In this document: one piece after another, positions 1 to 7,392 of the stretch
Numbering within the stretch: position 1 is the first letter of the stretch
Layout: each line of letters starts with the position of its first letter
Notes under the pieces: model-generated
The model's database searches: none
The model's input: the letters and a program-made list of their open reading frames with translations, nothing else
What the model was told of the DNA's origin: nothing
Position numbers and translations under genes: made by a program
Assembly: GCA_008933045.1 (NCBI GenBank)
Contig: WBXJ01000049.1
Location: forward strand, 1-13,958
Reading direction: 5' to 3'
Source of the DNA: Verrucomicrobiota bacterium
Lineage (GTDB): Bacteria > Verrucomicrobiota > Verrucomicrobiia > Limisphaerales > SXQI01
Length of the DNA stretch: 13,958 nucleotides

Positions 1-713
1 ATCAAAGTTTTAGGATACGTCTGGGTTCGCTCCGCTGGGTTCTTGAAAACCAAACTATTCCCGATTGGGTATCCGCATTTTTGGATAAACACACCCTGCG
101 TGGAGCTACCGTTTTAGCGTTGGCTGTGGATCAACGGGTGACCGCACTTTTTGCCTTAGTTGACGTGTTGAAGCCCCGTGCGGCCGAAACTCTACGTGAA
201 TTGGCGGCAGCGGGTTACGCCCTGCATCTTGTCACGGGGGACCATAGGCAAACCGCGCTGGCATTGGCCGAACAATTGGGCATCCCATCGAATTTTGTCC
301 ACTCCGAGGTTCGACCTGCGGGCAAGGCCGATTTAATCCTCCAACTCCAAGCGCAAGGGCAAAAGGTGGCCTTTGTTGGTGATGGTTGTAACGATGCACC
401 AGCACTGGAGCAATCGGATCTTGGGATTGCGATCACTCGAGCCAGCGATGCGGCACGGGAAGCGGCTGATATTCTGCTCCTGAATTCCGACATTGAGACC
501 ATCCCCGAAGCACTTCGCCTTGCTCAGGCGACGCTGCGAACCATTAAGCAGAACCTGTTCTGGGCCTTTTTTTATAACGCTGCAGCTATCCCCCTCGCCA
601 TGTTCGGATTCCTGAGTCCGATCCTTTCAGCGGCAGCGATGGGATTGTCAGACCTCATCATTATCGGAAACGCCCTCCGGCTGAAAACAACTACTCACAC
701 TCTGAAGAAATGA
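1..713 (+). CDS. Heavy-metal (P1B-type, probably copper) P-type ATPase, C-terminal part
   Basis: This is the 3' end of a metal-exporting P-type ATPase. The reading frame is open from base 3, so the gene begins before the window, and the TTG at 81 is internal rather than a start. About 237 residues are visible: the end of the nucleotide-binding domain (RLGSLRW), the phosphorylation-domain motifs TGDH (usually TGDN) and GDGCNDAPAL (usually GDGINDAPAL), then the last two membrane helices. The helix after KQNLFWAF carries the YN pair typical of copper-transporting P1B-1 pumps. The final helix reads MGLSD where copper pumps usually have MxxSS, so the second serine, a transport-site residue in CopA, is replaced by Asp. 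The N-terminal metal-binding domains and the CPC helix lie outside the window, so the metal is inferred. Family assignment is very secure, copper specificity moderately so. Purine biosynthesis gene purB follows after a 103-base gap. Confidence 0.93.
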   Translation, partial: QSFRIRLGSLRWVLENQTIPDWVSAFLDKHTLRGATVLALAVDQRVTALFALVDVLKPRAAETLRELAAAGYALHLVTGDHRQTALALAEQLGIPSNFVHSEVRPAGKADLILQLQAQGQKVAFVGDGCNDAPALEQSDLGIAITRASDAAREAADILLLNSDIETIPEALRLAQATLRTIKQNLFWAFFYNAAAIPLAMFGFLSPILSAAAMGLSDLIIIGNALRLKTTTHTLKK

Positions 714-816
714 GGAGCGTTGGAATGATCGTATTCGCTTCTGAAAGGCACGCACAAGCTGACGCACCAAGGCGTTGACTTGCCCAACGGCTGGTTGGCA
801 GTTACTCTCTGAGTTC

Positions 817-2130
817 ATGATACAACGCTATTCGCGCCCTGAAATGAGGGAGATTTGGACGGAACAACGCAAACTCGAAATTTGGCTACAAATTGAATTG
901 CTGGCAAGTGAGGCACTTTCTGCGGCGGGGTTGGTGCCTGCAAAAGATCTTGCGATCATGAAAGCGAAAGCCGCTTTCAGTTTGGAGCGGGCGAAGGAAC
1001 TTGAACGCACGTTGAACCATGATGTGATCGCCTTCACGACGAACGTGGCCGAAAACATCAATGATCAAGCCAGCCGTTGGCTGCACTTCGGCTTGACTTC
1101 GAGCGACATCGGCGACACCGCGTTCGCTGTTCAGATGGTGCAATCCGCCGACATCCTGATCAAGGATGTGGAGGCGCTGCGCAAAGTCATCGCTGCCAAA
1201 GCCCGCGAACATCAATTCACGCCGATGATTGGACGGAGTCACGGAATCCACGCTGAACCGACGACTTTTGGTTTGAAGATGGCGTTGATGCACGATGAAT
1301 TTGGACGCAGCTTGGAACGGCTCCAGGCCGCTCGCAAACGTGTGGCCGTCGGCAAACTCTCGGGCGCGGTTGGCACGAATGCGCATCTCGGGCCAAAAAT
1401 TGAGACTTATGTCTGCAAAAAATTAGGCTTGGCCGCAGCAACTATCGCCACGCAGGTCATTCAGCGTGATATTCACGCGGAGTTTATCACGACGCTGGCC
1501 CTTGTGGCGGCGAGCATCGAAAGGTGGGCAACGGAGTTTAGGCACCTGCAACGGACGGAAGTGCTCGAGGCTGAGGAATTTTTTAGCAAGGGGCAAAAAG
1601 GTTCGAGCGCGATGCCACATAAACGGAATCCGATCACGGGTGAACGACTCACCGGGCTTGCCCGAGTAATCCGTGGTAACGCGGTTGCTGCTCTTGAAAA
1701 TGTCGCCCTTTGGCACGAACGCGATATTAGCCATAGCAGTGTGGAACGAATTATTTTTCCAGATTCATGCACGCTGCTCGACTACATGTTGACCACGCTG
1801 ACCAAGCTCACCGAGGGGTTAATTATTTATCCCGAGAACATGAAGCGAAATCTGGGGTTGTCCCTAGGGATGTGGAATTCTCAGACCGTCTTGCTAGCAT
1901 TGATCAAGAAGGGGCTGACCCGTGAGCAGGCTTATGAGTTGGTGCAGCGTAACGCGATGAAAACTTGGCAGGCGAAACACGCGGGCCAATGTGACGCGGA
2001 TTTTAAAACCCAACTGATGGCAGATCCCGAAGTTGCTGCCTGTCTTTCGAAAACCGAACTGGATAAGCTGTGTAGCTTAGATTTCCACTTCAAACAGGTA
2101 AAATCTCGCTTTAAAAAACTCGGGCTTTAG
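817..2130 (+). CDS. purB: Adenylosuccinate lyase
   Basis: PurB (437 aa) is a cytoplasmic enzyme of purine biosynthesis. It cleaves SAICAR to AICAR and adenylosuccinate to AMP, releasing fumarate in both steps. The fumarase/aspartase-superfamily signature KGSSAMPHKRNP lies at residues 261-272 and includes the mobile catalytic serine loop. Other conserved blocks are NHDVIAF (His68), LHFGLTSSD (about 89-97), GRSHGIHAEPTTFG (His142), KLSGAVGTNAH and RDISHSSVER. His68 and His142 align with the catalytic histidines of characterised bacterial PurB proteins. The length is normal for the B. subtilis-type enzyme. I chose ATG 817, giving MIQRYSRPEM, because PurB proteins usually begin with this block. 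A TTG at 775 would add 14 unconserved residues. No strong ribosome binding site precedes either start. The gene looks like a stand-alone housekeeping gene, unrelated in function to its neighbours. Confidence 0.96.
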   Translation: MIQRYSRPEMREIWTEQRKLEIWLQIELLASEALSAAGLVPAKDLAIMKAKAAFSLERAKELERTLNHDVIAFTTNVAENINDQASRWLHFGLTSSDIGDTAFAVQMVQSADILIKDVEALRKVIAAKAREHQFTPMIGRSHGIHAEPTTFGLKMALMHDEFGRSLERLQAARKRVAVGKLSGAVGTNAHLGPKIETYVCKKLGLAAATIATQVIQRDIHAEFITTLALVAASIERWATEFRHLQRTEVLEAEEFFSKGQKGSSAMPHKRNPITGERLTGLARVIRGNAVAALENVALWHERDISHSSVERIIFPDSCTLLDYMLTTLTKLTEGLIIYPENMKRNLGLSLGMWNSQTVLLALIKKGLTREQAYELVQRNAMKTWQAKHAGQCDADFKTQLMADPEVAACLSKTELDKLCSLDFHFKQVKSRFKKLGL

Positions 2131-2229
2131 TTCGGTTTTCAAACAGTTCCTGAGTCAAACCTGTGCGATGGCATCCACCATTTTCCTGCAGAAGCAAATC
2201 CGTACAAATCTTTGAAGCGAAGTCACAGA

Positions 2230-2258
2230 TTGGCAAGGCACTTGCTAAGTGATTTAAT
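2230..2258 (+). promoter_or_regulatory. Sigma-70-like promoter candidate upstream of the cytochrome/monooxygenase gene
   Basis: TTGGCA (2230-2235) and TTTAAT (2253-2258) each match the -35 and -10 consensus at five of six positions and are separated by 17 bases. The expected transcription start near 2265 falls inside the gap before ATG 2275, leaving a leader of only about ten bases that overlaps the ribosome binding site. The match is by eye only. Sigma-factor preferences of this organism are not known from the window. Confidence 0.45.
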
Positions 2259-2261
2259 CAT

Positions 2262-2267
2262 AGGTGG
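2262..2267 (+). promoter_or_regulatory. Ribosome binding site fixing the start at 2275
   Basis: AGGTGG ends seven bases before ATG 2275. The alternative TTG at 2212 has no comparable site and would put the predicted promoter inside the coding sequence, so the ATG is preferred. Confidence 0.6.
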
Positions 2268-2274
2268 TTTTTAT

Positions 2275-4080
2275 ATGTTGGATAGGACGGAAAACAGCAC
2301 CTTCACTCATGAATCAGACCTTCGAGGGTTTCGCCCAACTCGGAGCGAGCCATCGTGGACTGGTATTCTTGGTCTGTTGTTTGTTGTAATCGCGATGGTG
2401 GGTATTTCGACTGTTATGGCAGATTATCAGCCACGGCCCCCAGGCACCCTCAGTTTTAACCATGATATTGCCCCGATTATTTTTGCGAAGTGTGCACAGT
2501 GTCATCACACCGGCCAGTCTCCACCGTTTAACCTGATTACTTACCGAGATGTTGCGCACCGAGCCCAACAGATTCTAGAAGTGACTCAGCGGAACCTGAT
2601 GCCCCCATGGCTTCCAGCGGAAGGCTATGGGAGATTTGCGAACGAACGTCGGCTGAGCGTCGAAGAAAAAGGACTCATCGCACAATGGGTCAAGGAGGGA
2701 GCCCCCGAAGGCAATTCCAAGGCACCCCCTACACCGCAGTTTCCAGAAGGCTGGTTTTTGGGCCGTCCGGATCTGGTGGTCACGATGCCTCAAGATTATT
2801 TTCTAGGGGCGGAAGGCATCGATGTTTACCGCAATTTTGTGATTCCAGTGCCAACTGGAACCAATCGGTTTGTGCGTGCTCTCGAGTTTTCTCCCGGCAA
2901 CCCGAGGATTGTTCACCATGCCTTTTTCATGGTGGATGAAAAGCGTGCGTCCCGTTTCAGGGACGCTCAGGATGTGGAGACTGGGTTTGCGGGGATGAAT
3001 ATCCCAGCGCAGATTCCTGCGGGTCAATTTCTTTCCTGGCAACCCGGTCGCCTTCCTGTGGTCTCGCCCGAAGGGTTGAGCTGGGTGTTGCCGGGGACGG
3101 CTGATTTGGTTTTGCAGTTGCACATGAACCGATCCGGCAAACCTGAAAAAATCCGTTCGAGCATCGGCCTGTATTTCACGAATGTACCCCCCACAAAGGT
3201 TGCCATCAAGGCCACCCTGACCTCCTTCACCTTGGATATTCCCGCCGGAGATTCCAATTATGTGGTAACTGATCAACTCACAATTCCTGTGGATACTCAG
3301 ATTCTGTCCATTTTACCCCATGCACATTATCTGGCGAAAGAGATGCAAAGTTATGCAATTCTCCCGGACGGAACCAAGAAGTGGTTAATCATGATCAAGA
3401 GGTGGGATTTCAAATGGCAGGGGACTTATGAGTATGCGGAGCGGATGATTTTGCCGAAGGGTTCCATCGTGCATTTGCATTTCACCTACGACAATTCCAC
3501 CAACAACATTTACAATTCCGGTCCGCCGCTAAGACGTGTGATCTATGGGTCACAATCGAGTGATGAAATGTGTGAGGTGCGGTTGCAAACACTGGCGGTC
3601 AACCCCGAAGAAACATCTCAATTAGAAGAGGCTTTTAATAACCACTTAAAAAGTAAGTTCAGGGTTTCCGCCGAGCATCGTTTAAAACTGAACCCCAAAG
3701 ACACAGAAGCCAGCATCGAACTCGCCGTTTTTCTGGCCGCTGAAGGCAAATTCGAGGAGGCTAAAACTCGGCTAAAACAAGCTGCGATACTGGCACCGCA
3801 ATCGGATAAACCTCACATAGAACTCGGCGTCATCCTAAAAACTGAACAACGTCTCGTCGAGGCAAAGGCTGAATTTGAAACCGCCTTACGTCTCGACCCG
3901 AAGTCCGCCAAGACCCACGGCTATCTTGGGTTCGTCTTTGCAGAACTGGGAGATGCGACCAATGCCGAACGATGTTTCACCCGATGTCTAGAACTAGATC
4001 CAGCAGATTCCGAAATCCAAGAAACACTGGCGGAACTAAGGCAAATCCGCCTGCAGCGGCTGAAGGGTCGAGGTGAGTGA
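2275..4080 (+). CDS. Membrane-anchored cytochrome c / type II copper monooxygenase-like / TPR fusion protein
   Basis: A 601-residue exported protein with three parts. After a hydrophilic N-terminus, a hydrophobic segment at about 29-49 is a signal anchor or signal peptide. A small cytochrome c domain follows (about 58-145) with CAQCH at 73-77; Met109 in LMPPW is a plausible second haem ligand. The middle (about 160-445) resembles peptidylglycine alpha-hydroxylating and dopamine beta-monooxygenases. It has HH at 214-215, His283 (QLHMN), HAH at 349-351 and Met432 in SSDEMC. These match in order and spacing the CuH ligands (His, His, His) and CuM ligands (His-x-His, Met) of rat PHM (107, 108, 172, 242, 244, 314). 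About three TPR repeats fill residues 465-590. Inference: a periplasmic oxygenase whose electrons may arrive through the attached haem rather than ascorbate. The substrate is unknown. Domain calls are confident; catalytic activity is unproven. It has its own promoter candidate and appears monocistronic. Confidence 0.85.
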   Translation: MLDRTENSTFTHESDLRGFRPTRSEPSWTGILGLLFVVIAMVGISTVMADYQPRPPGTLSFNHDIAPIIFAKCAQCHHTGQSPPFNLITYRDVAHRAQQILEVTQRNLMPPWLPAEGYGRFANERRLSVEEKGLIAQWVKEGAPEGNSKAPPTPQFPEGWFLGRPDLVVTMPQDYFLGAEGIDVYRNFVIPVPTGTNRFVRALEFSPGNPRIVHHAFFMVDEKRASRFRDAQDVETGFAGMNIPAQIPAGQFLSWQPGRLPVVSPEGLSWVLPGTADLVLQLHMNRSGKPEKIRSSIGLYFTNVPPTKVAIKATLTSFTLDIPAGDSNYVVTDQLTIPVDTQILSILPHAHYLAKEMQSYAILPDGTKKWLIMIKRWDFKWQGTYEYAERMILPKGSIVHLHFTYDNSTNNIYNSGPPLRRVIYGSQSSDEMCEVRLQTLAVNPEETSQLEEAFNNHLKSKFRVSAEHRLKLNPKDTEASIELAVFLAAEGKFEEAKTRLKQAAILAPQSDKPHIELGVILKTEQRLVEAKAEFETALRLDPKSAKTHGYLGFVFAELGDATNAERCFTRCLELDPADSEIQETLAELRQIRLQRLKGRGE

Positions 4081-4242
4081 AGTCAGGTTTTCATCGGTTC
4101 AGACAGGGCAGAAGCTAACGAAGGAAACCAAGCCCAACGAACTGCTTTGTTAACTTCGCTTCCTTCTGTACAACTCCGGTTCTCGTTTCTTAAAATCAGG
4201 ACCACAAATTTCTTTTAGGTTCCGTTCTGGAATCCTACTGTG

Positions 4243-4250
4243 AGGAGGGA
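4243..4250 (+). promoter_or_regulatory. Strong ribosome binding site for the SDR gene
   Basis: AGGAGGGA ends seven bases before ATG 4258, the best Shine-Dalgarno match among the plus-strand genes here. It decides the start in favour of 4258 over the in-frame GTG at 4240, which would place this motif inside the coding region. Confidence 0.75.
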
Positions 4251-4257
4251 TCAACGT

Positions 4258-5040
4258 ATGTCTGACTCACTCCAAGAAAAATCCATAGTGATCATTGGTG
4301 GCACGACTGGCCTCGGGCTATCGGCTGCCCAAGCTTTTGTAAACGCAGGTGCCCGTGTGGTTCTCGTCGGACGCAGTGCCGATAGTGCAGACGCTGCATT
4401 AAAACTCATCGGATCAGAAGCGCGTGCTTTAGTAGCAGACGCTACTTTGTCCACGACGGCAGTGACCGCGATCGACCTATCGTTGCAACATTTTGGTGGT
4501 TTCGATGGCCTTTATCACGTGGCTGGCGGCAGCGGGCGGCGGCGTGGAGACGGTCCCTTGGCGGAAATCACCAACGAAGGCTGGGCGTTTACTTTGGATC
4601 TGAACCTCAATTCTCTTTTTTATTCAAACCGTGCGGCGATCCAACAATTTCTCAAACAGTCAAATGGCGGAACCATTTTGAACATGGGTTCGGTGTTGAG
4701 TTTTTCGCCGTCTCCCGAATTTTTTACGACCCACGCTTACGCAGCCTCGAAGGCAGCGATCGTAGGTCTCACTCAGTCTGCGGCCTCCTATTACGCATCG
4801 AAAAATATTCGGTTGAATGTCATCGCGCCCGCATTGGTTGAGACCCCGATGTCAGGCCGCGCCCAACAAAATCCAGCGATCATGGAGTTTATCAAAACCA
4901 AGCAACCTCTCGACGGTGGGAGGATTGGGATACCCTCGGATCTTGATGCGGCAGCGGTTTTTTTTATGTCCGATGCCTCTAAATTCGTCACGGGCCAAGT
5001 GTTGGCGGTTGACGGCGGATGGTGCCTGAGCGGAGGCTAA
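4258..5040 (+). CDS. SDR-family NAD(P)-dependent oxidoreductase
   Basis: A classical short-chain dehydrogenase/reductase of 260 residues, the usual family length, predicted to be cytoplasmic. The Rossmann cofactor motif GGTTGLG is at 14-20. Arg39 after the second beta strand suggests NADP(H), by inference. Asp61, HVAGG (87-91, in place of NNAG), Asn116, a serine in GSVLS (144-148) and the catalytic pair Tyr161 and Lys165 in YAASK complete the active-site set. The C-terminal VTGQVLAVDGGW (244-255) is typical of the FabG/glucose-dehydrogenase-like branch. The substrate cannot be read from sequence. The ROK-like gene downstream starts five bases after this stop codon, so the two are probably cotranscribed, which hints at a sugar or sugar-derived substrate. 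FabG itself is less likely because no fatty-acid genes are nearby. Confidence 0.92.
   Translation: MSDSLQEKSIVIIGGTTGLGLSAAQAFVNAGARVVLVGRSADSADAALKLIGSEARALVADATLSTTAVTAIDLSLQHFGGFDGLYHVAGGSGRRRGDGPLAEITNEGWAFTLDLNLNSLFYSNRAAIQQFLKQSNGGTILNMGSVLSFSPSPEFFTTHAYAASKAAIVGLTQSAASYYASKNIRLNVIAPALVETPMSGRAQQNPAIMEFIKTKQPLDGGRIGIPSDLDAAAVFFMSDASKFVTGQVLAVDGGWCLSGG
5032..5036 (+). promoter_or_regulatory. Ribosome binding site for the ROK gene inside the end of the SDR gene
   Basis: GGAGG lies within the last codons of the SDR gene, nine bases before GTG 5046. It supports a GTG start for the ROK gene and translational coupling of the pair. The alternative ATG 5076 has only a weak GGCGGA about thirteen bases upstream. 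Confidence 0.5.
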
Positions 5041-5045
5041 TCGGC

Positions 5046-5972
5046 GTGACGAATCTGGCGGATAAATTTACTGCGATGGACAAGCGAATTGCTCTGGGTC
5101 TCGATCTTGGTGGCTCGAGCCTGAAGGCCGTGGCGATGACGGCCGATGGCGAAATCCTCCACCAACTCAACCGTCCTTTCGACATCACAATCCCGATGGA
5201 TTGGTCCGAGAAGGTCAAAGAAGCCGTTATTGATCTGAATCAATTCCTCGCGGTGCCTTCGGCGGTGATCGGCTTAGCTGCCCCCGGCCTTGTTGCTGCG
5301 AACACGAGGGCGATCGCATATATGCCAGGTCGGCTAGAGGGACTTGAAAACTTTGATTGGACAGAATTCCTCAACGCGCCACAGCCCATTCCTGTGCTCA
5401 ACGATGCTCAGGCCGCCTTGCTGGGAGAAGTTCGAAGCGGGGCAGCGCAAGGTGAAACCAATGTCATCCTGTTAACGCTGGGCACCGGCGTCGGGGGAGC
5501 AGCGATGGTGGATGGGCATTTGTTGCGTGGAGCTATCGGTCGCGCCGGTCACCTTGGCCACGTTTCGCTATCGGCGAATCTGCCGTTGAACACCACCAAC
5601 TGCCCGGGTGGACTTGAGTATGAGATCGGCAACTACAGTATCGGCCAACGGTCAGAGGGTCGGTTCCTTAACACACATGATCTGGTAAAAGCTTATGAAG
5701 CCGGTGATCCGTTCGCGGCCAAGGTTTGGCTCCATTCCATCGAATGCCTCGCCCGCGCCGTTACCTCTTTTATTAATATCTTGGATCCTGAAACGGTGCT
5801 CATCGGCGGTGGGATTGCTGGAGCCGGACGTTCGCTTTTTGATCCACTTGAAACGGCTCTACGCCCGATTGAATGGGCGGCGGGTGGTCACCGTGTGGGG
5901 ATCAAGCCAGCACGCCTTGGCGAGTTTGCGGGTGCCATCGGTGCGGCATGGAACGCGCTCCACTCAAGCTGA
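5046..5972 (+). CDS. ROK-family sugar kinase-like protein with a degenerate zinc motif
   Basis: A 308-residue member of the ROK family (repressors, ORFs, kinases). There is no N-terminal winged-helix domain, so it resembles the kinases rather than NagC/XylR-type repressors. Visible parts are the phosphate-binding GLDLGGSSLK (18-27), the catalytic-Asp segment LNDAQAALLGE (Asp120), LGTGVGG (145-151), GRAGHLGH (165-172) and LIGGGIAGAG (252-261). The usual zinc motif CxCGxxGCxE is reduced to NCPGGLE (185-191), with one cysteine left and the loop apparently shortened. The expected reaction is ATP-dependent phosphorylation of a hexose or amino-sugar, but the altered loop, which lies near the sugar site, makes the substrate uncertain. 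GTG 5046 is chosen for its GGAGG site; ATG 5076 would shorten the protein by ten residues. It follows the SDR gene closely and converges on the WD40 gene with no clear terminator between. Confidence 0.87.
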   Translation: MTNLADKFTAMDKRIALGLDLGGSSLKAVAMTADGEILHQLNRPFDITIPMDWSEKVKEAVIDLNQFLAVPSAVIGLAAPGLVAANTRAIAYMPGRLEGLENFDWTEFLNAPQPIPVLNDAQAALLGEVRSGAAQGETNVILLTLGTGVGGAAMVDGHLLRGAIGRAGHLGHVSLSANLPLNTTNCPGGLEYEIGNYSIGQRSEGRFLNTHDLVKAYEAGDPFAAKVWLHSIECLARAVTSFINILDPETVLIGGGIAGAGRSLFDPLETALRPIEWAAGGHRVGIKPARLGEFAGAIGAAWNALHSS

Positions 5973-5985
5973 GGAACGTGATCTG

Positions 5986-7392
5986 TTAGCGAGTCGGGGA
6001 TACTGCAGCCCCAGTGAGAGGCACCCCATCCATTTCGCGCAACAGTTTATCCTTAGCGAAATCAAAAAACCGGATCTTGCCATCCGAACCTCCGACAGCC
6101 AACACCTCGCCGGATGGCTGAAAAGCAACAGCAAAGACTGGGCCGCCTGTCCACTTGAGACTCACCTTGCGTCCCCCATCTGCGGCATTAAAAACCCACA
6201 CTGCGGCACCGGAGCTCCCCGCAGCAATCCATCGACCATCCCCGCTCCATGCAAGAGTTTGGAGAGCACCTGGAAGCCGTTGGAGTTCGCGCACGAAACT
6301 GTTCTCCTTATCATCGCCCTCAGCTAATCGTCCACCCCGAGGTTCCATCCGATAAACTCTTGGAGACCCTGTAGTGTTCCCGCAAACGACGAGATTTTCG
6401 GTCGGGTGACGAGCGAGCGAAATCAACGGATCCCCCTGCCGGTTGACATCATCGACGAGGTGTCCACTAGCGACATCAATCAGTTTGAGAGCACGGTCGC
6501 GACTAGCCGTGACGAGCCTGGCTCCGTCTTGGCTCCATGCGGTTGCGAAAACCCAATCGATGTGGTTGTCGCACTTCATGATTTCAACCCCATCGGCGAC
6601 GCTGAAAACTCGAGCCATTTTATCCGCGCAACCAATGGCGACCCGCTGACTGTTGGGAGACCATGACACTCCGAAAACCACATCCGCCGTCGTCTTGATC
6701 GATTGCAAGCATTTGTAATTGGTCGTATCCCAGATTTGTACTTCGCCATATTCTGAGGGAGCTCCCCCCGCAACAGCCAAGCGAGTTCCATCTGGAGAAA
6801 ACGCGATCGATTCGATGCGCGGAGAATCCCCGACGAGGCGAGCGAGAATGGTGTTACTCGCACCGGAATAAAGAATCACCTCATGCCACCCTGCCACGGC
6901 GAGAACTGTGCCCTGGGGAGACCAAGCGAGCGCAGAGATGGCAGGTAATGCAGGGTAAACAGGTGGGGCAGCCAACCGGTGAACAAATCCGCCAGGTGGA
7001 GTATCGTCAATCGCACCTTCGGTTATCCAACGTGAGACGAGTGCCACTTCGACAGTGGTGAGCGGTTCACCTTCCTCGGGCATCGAGGGCTCTTCACCAG
7101 AAATCTCTTTGATCAACCGGCTCACTTTGGCATCTTTTGGCACCAGCGCCGGAGCATGTTTGCCGCCTTTCAATAGTGCGGTATACGTCGTGAGGTCGAG
7201 CCCGCCTTTCGCTTTCGCGGGTTGATGACAACCCATGCAGGATCGACGAAACAACGGGATGAGTTCTTTGGTAAAACTCACCTTGGCTTCCTGCGTTGGT
7301 GCAGCTCGGGTTAACACCACGAGAGCCGAAGCGATGGTGTAAATTAATAATCCACAAGGGATCCACCGGAAATAATTGAGGATATATCTCAA
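5986..7392 (-). CDS. PSCyt1-type cytochrome c with a seven-bladed WD40 propeller
   Basis: A 468-residue exported protein, last gene of the minus-strand cassette. A signal anchor or signal peptide covers about 9-30. The haem-binding CMGCH is at 52-56, inside a planctomycete-type cytochrome c domain (about 38-128) that includes KGGLDL and MPEEGEPLT; Met104 may be the second haem ligand. The rest is seven WD40-like repeats, recognisable by cores such as LAWSPQG, IAFSPDG, VSWSPNS, TAWSQDG, LARHPTE, LAWSGDG and VAFQPSG, ending near 450. Such propellers usually scaffold protein contacts. The start is a TTG overlapping the upstream stop codon as TTGA, and AGGAGG four bases upstream supports it; no ATG near the N-terminus competes. 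Fusions of cytochrome and WD40 domains are known from Planctomycetes and Verrucomicrobia, but no function is established. Inference: an electron-transfer or scaffold partner for the other three cassette proteins. Confidence 0.9.
   Translation of the reverse strand: MRYILNYFRWIPCGLLIYTIASALVVLTRAAPTQEAKVSFTKELIPLFRRSCMGCHQPAKAKGGLDLTTYTALLKGGKHAPALVPKDAKVSRLIKEISGEEPSMPEEGEPLTTVEVALVSRWITEGAIDDTPPGGFVHRLAAPPVYPALPAISALAWSPQGTVLAVAGWHEVILYSGASNTILARLVGDSPRIESIAFSPDGTRLAVAGGAPSEYGEVQIWDTTNYKCLQSIKTTADVVFGVSWSPNSQRVAIGCADKMARVFSVADGVEIMKCDNHIDWVFATAWSQDGARLVTASRDRALKLIDVASGHLVDDVNRQGDPLISLARHPTENLVVCGNTTGSPRVYRMEPRGGRLAEGDDKENSFVRELQRLPGALQTLAWSGDGRWIAAGSSGAAVWVFNAADGGRKVSLKWTGGPVFAVAFQPSGEVLAVGGSDGKIRFFDFAKDKLLREMDGVPLTGAAVSPTR

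Noticed and set aside
715..740. Imperfect hairpin after the P-type ATPase stop codon (AGCG...CGCT with inner GAAT/ATTC)
   Set aside because: Two 4-bp stems with an uneven bulge and no T tract. This is within chance expectation.
775..816. Upstream TTG start for purB adding 14 residues
   Set aside because: The added residues are not typical of PurB, the spacing to AAGG is too short, and ATG 817 gives the usual N-terminus.
886..1386. A 166-codon minus-strand ORF inside purB
   Set aside because: It is an antisense shadow of a strongly conserved purB frame with no recognisable motif or start signals.
2803..3276. A 157-codon minus-strand ORF inside the cytochrome/monooxygenase gene
   Set aside because: The opposite frame has a continuous domain match with all copper ligands in place. 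The antisense product has no recognisable features.
4120..4166. Possible RNA structure after the monooxygenase gene: GAAGGAA/TTCCTTC outer arms and an inner AACGAA/TTTGTT stem
   Set aside because: The arms are far apart, the inner stem needs a G-U pair and no U tract follows. It does not make a convincing terminator or riboswitch.
5973..5985. A terminator between the convergent ROK and WD40 genes
   Set aside because: Only 13 bases separate the stops and no hairpin with a T tract is visible in either direction. Transcripts may overlap, but nothing specific can be annotated.
5695..6327. A 210-codon plus-strand ORF spanning the ends of the ROK and WD40 genes
   Set aside because: It overlaps the real ROK frame and lies antisense to the WD40 gene. 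Its sequence is low-complexity and shows no family motif.
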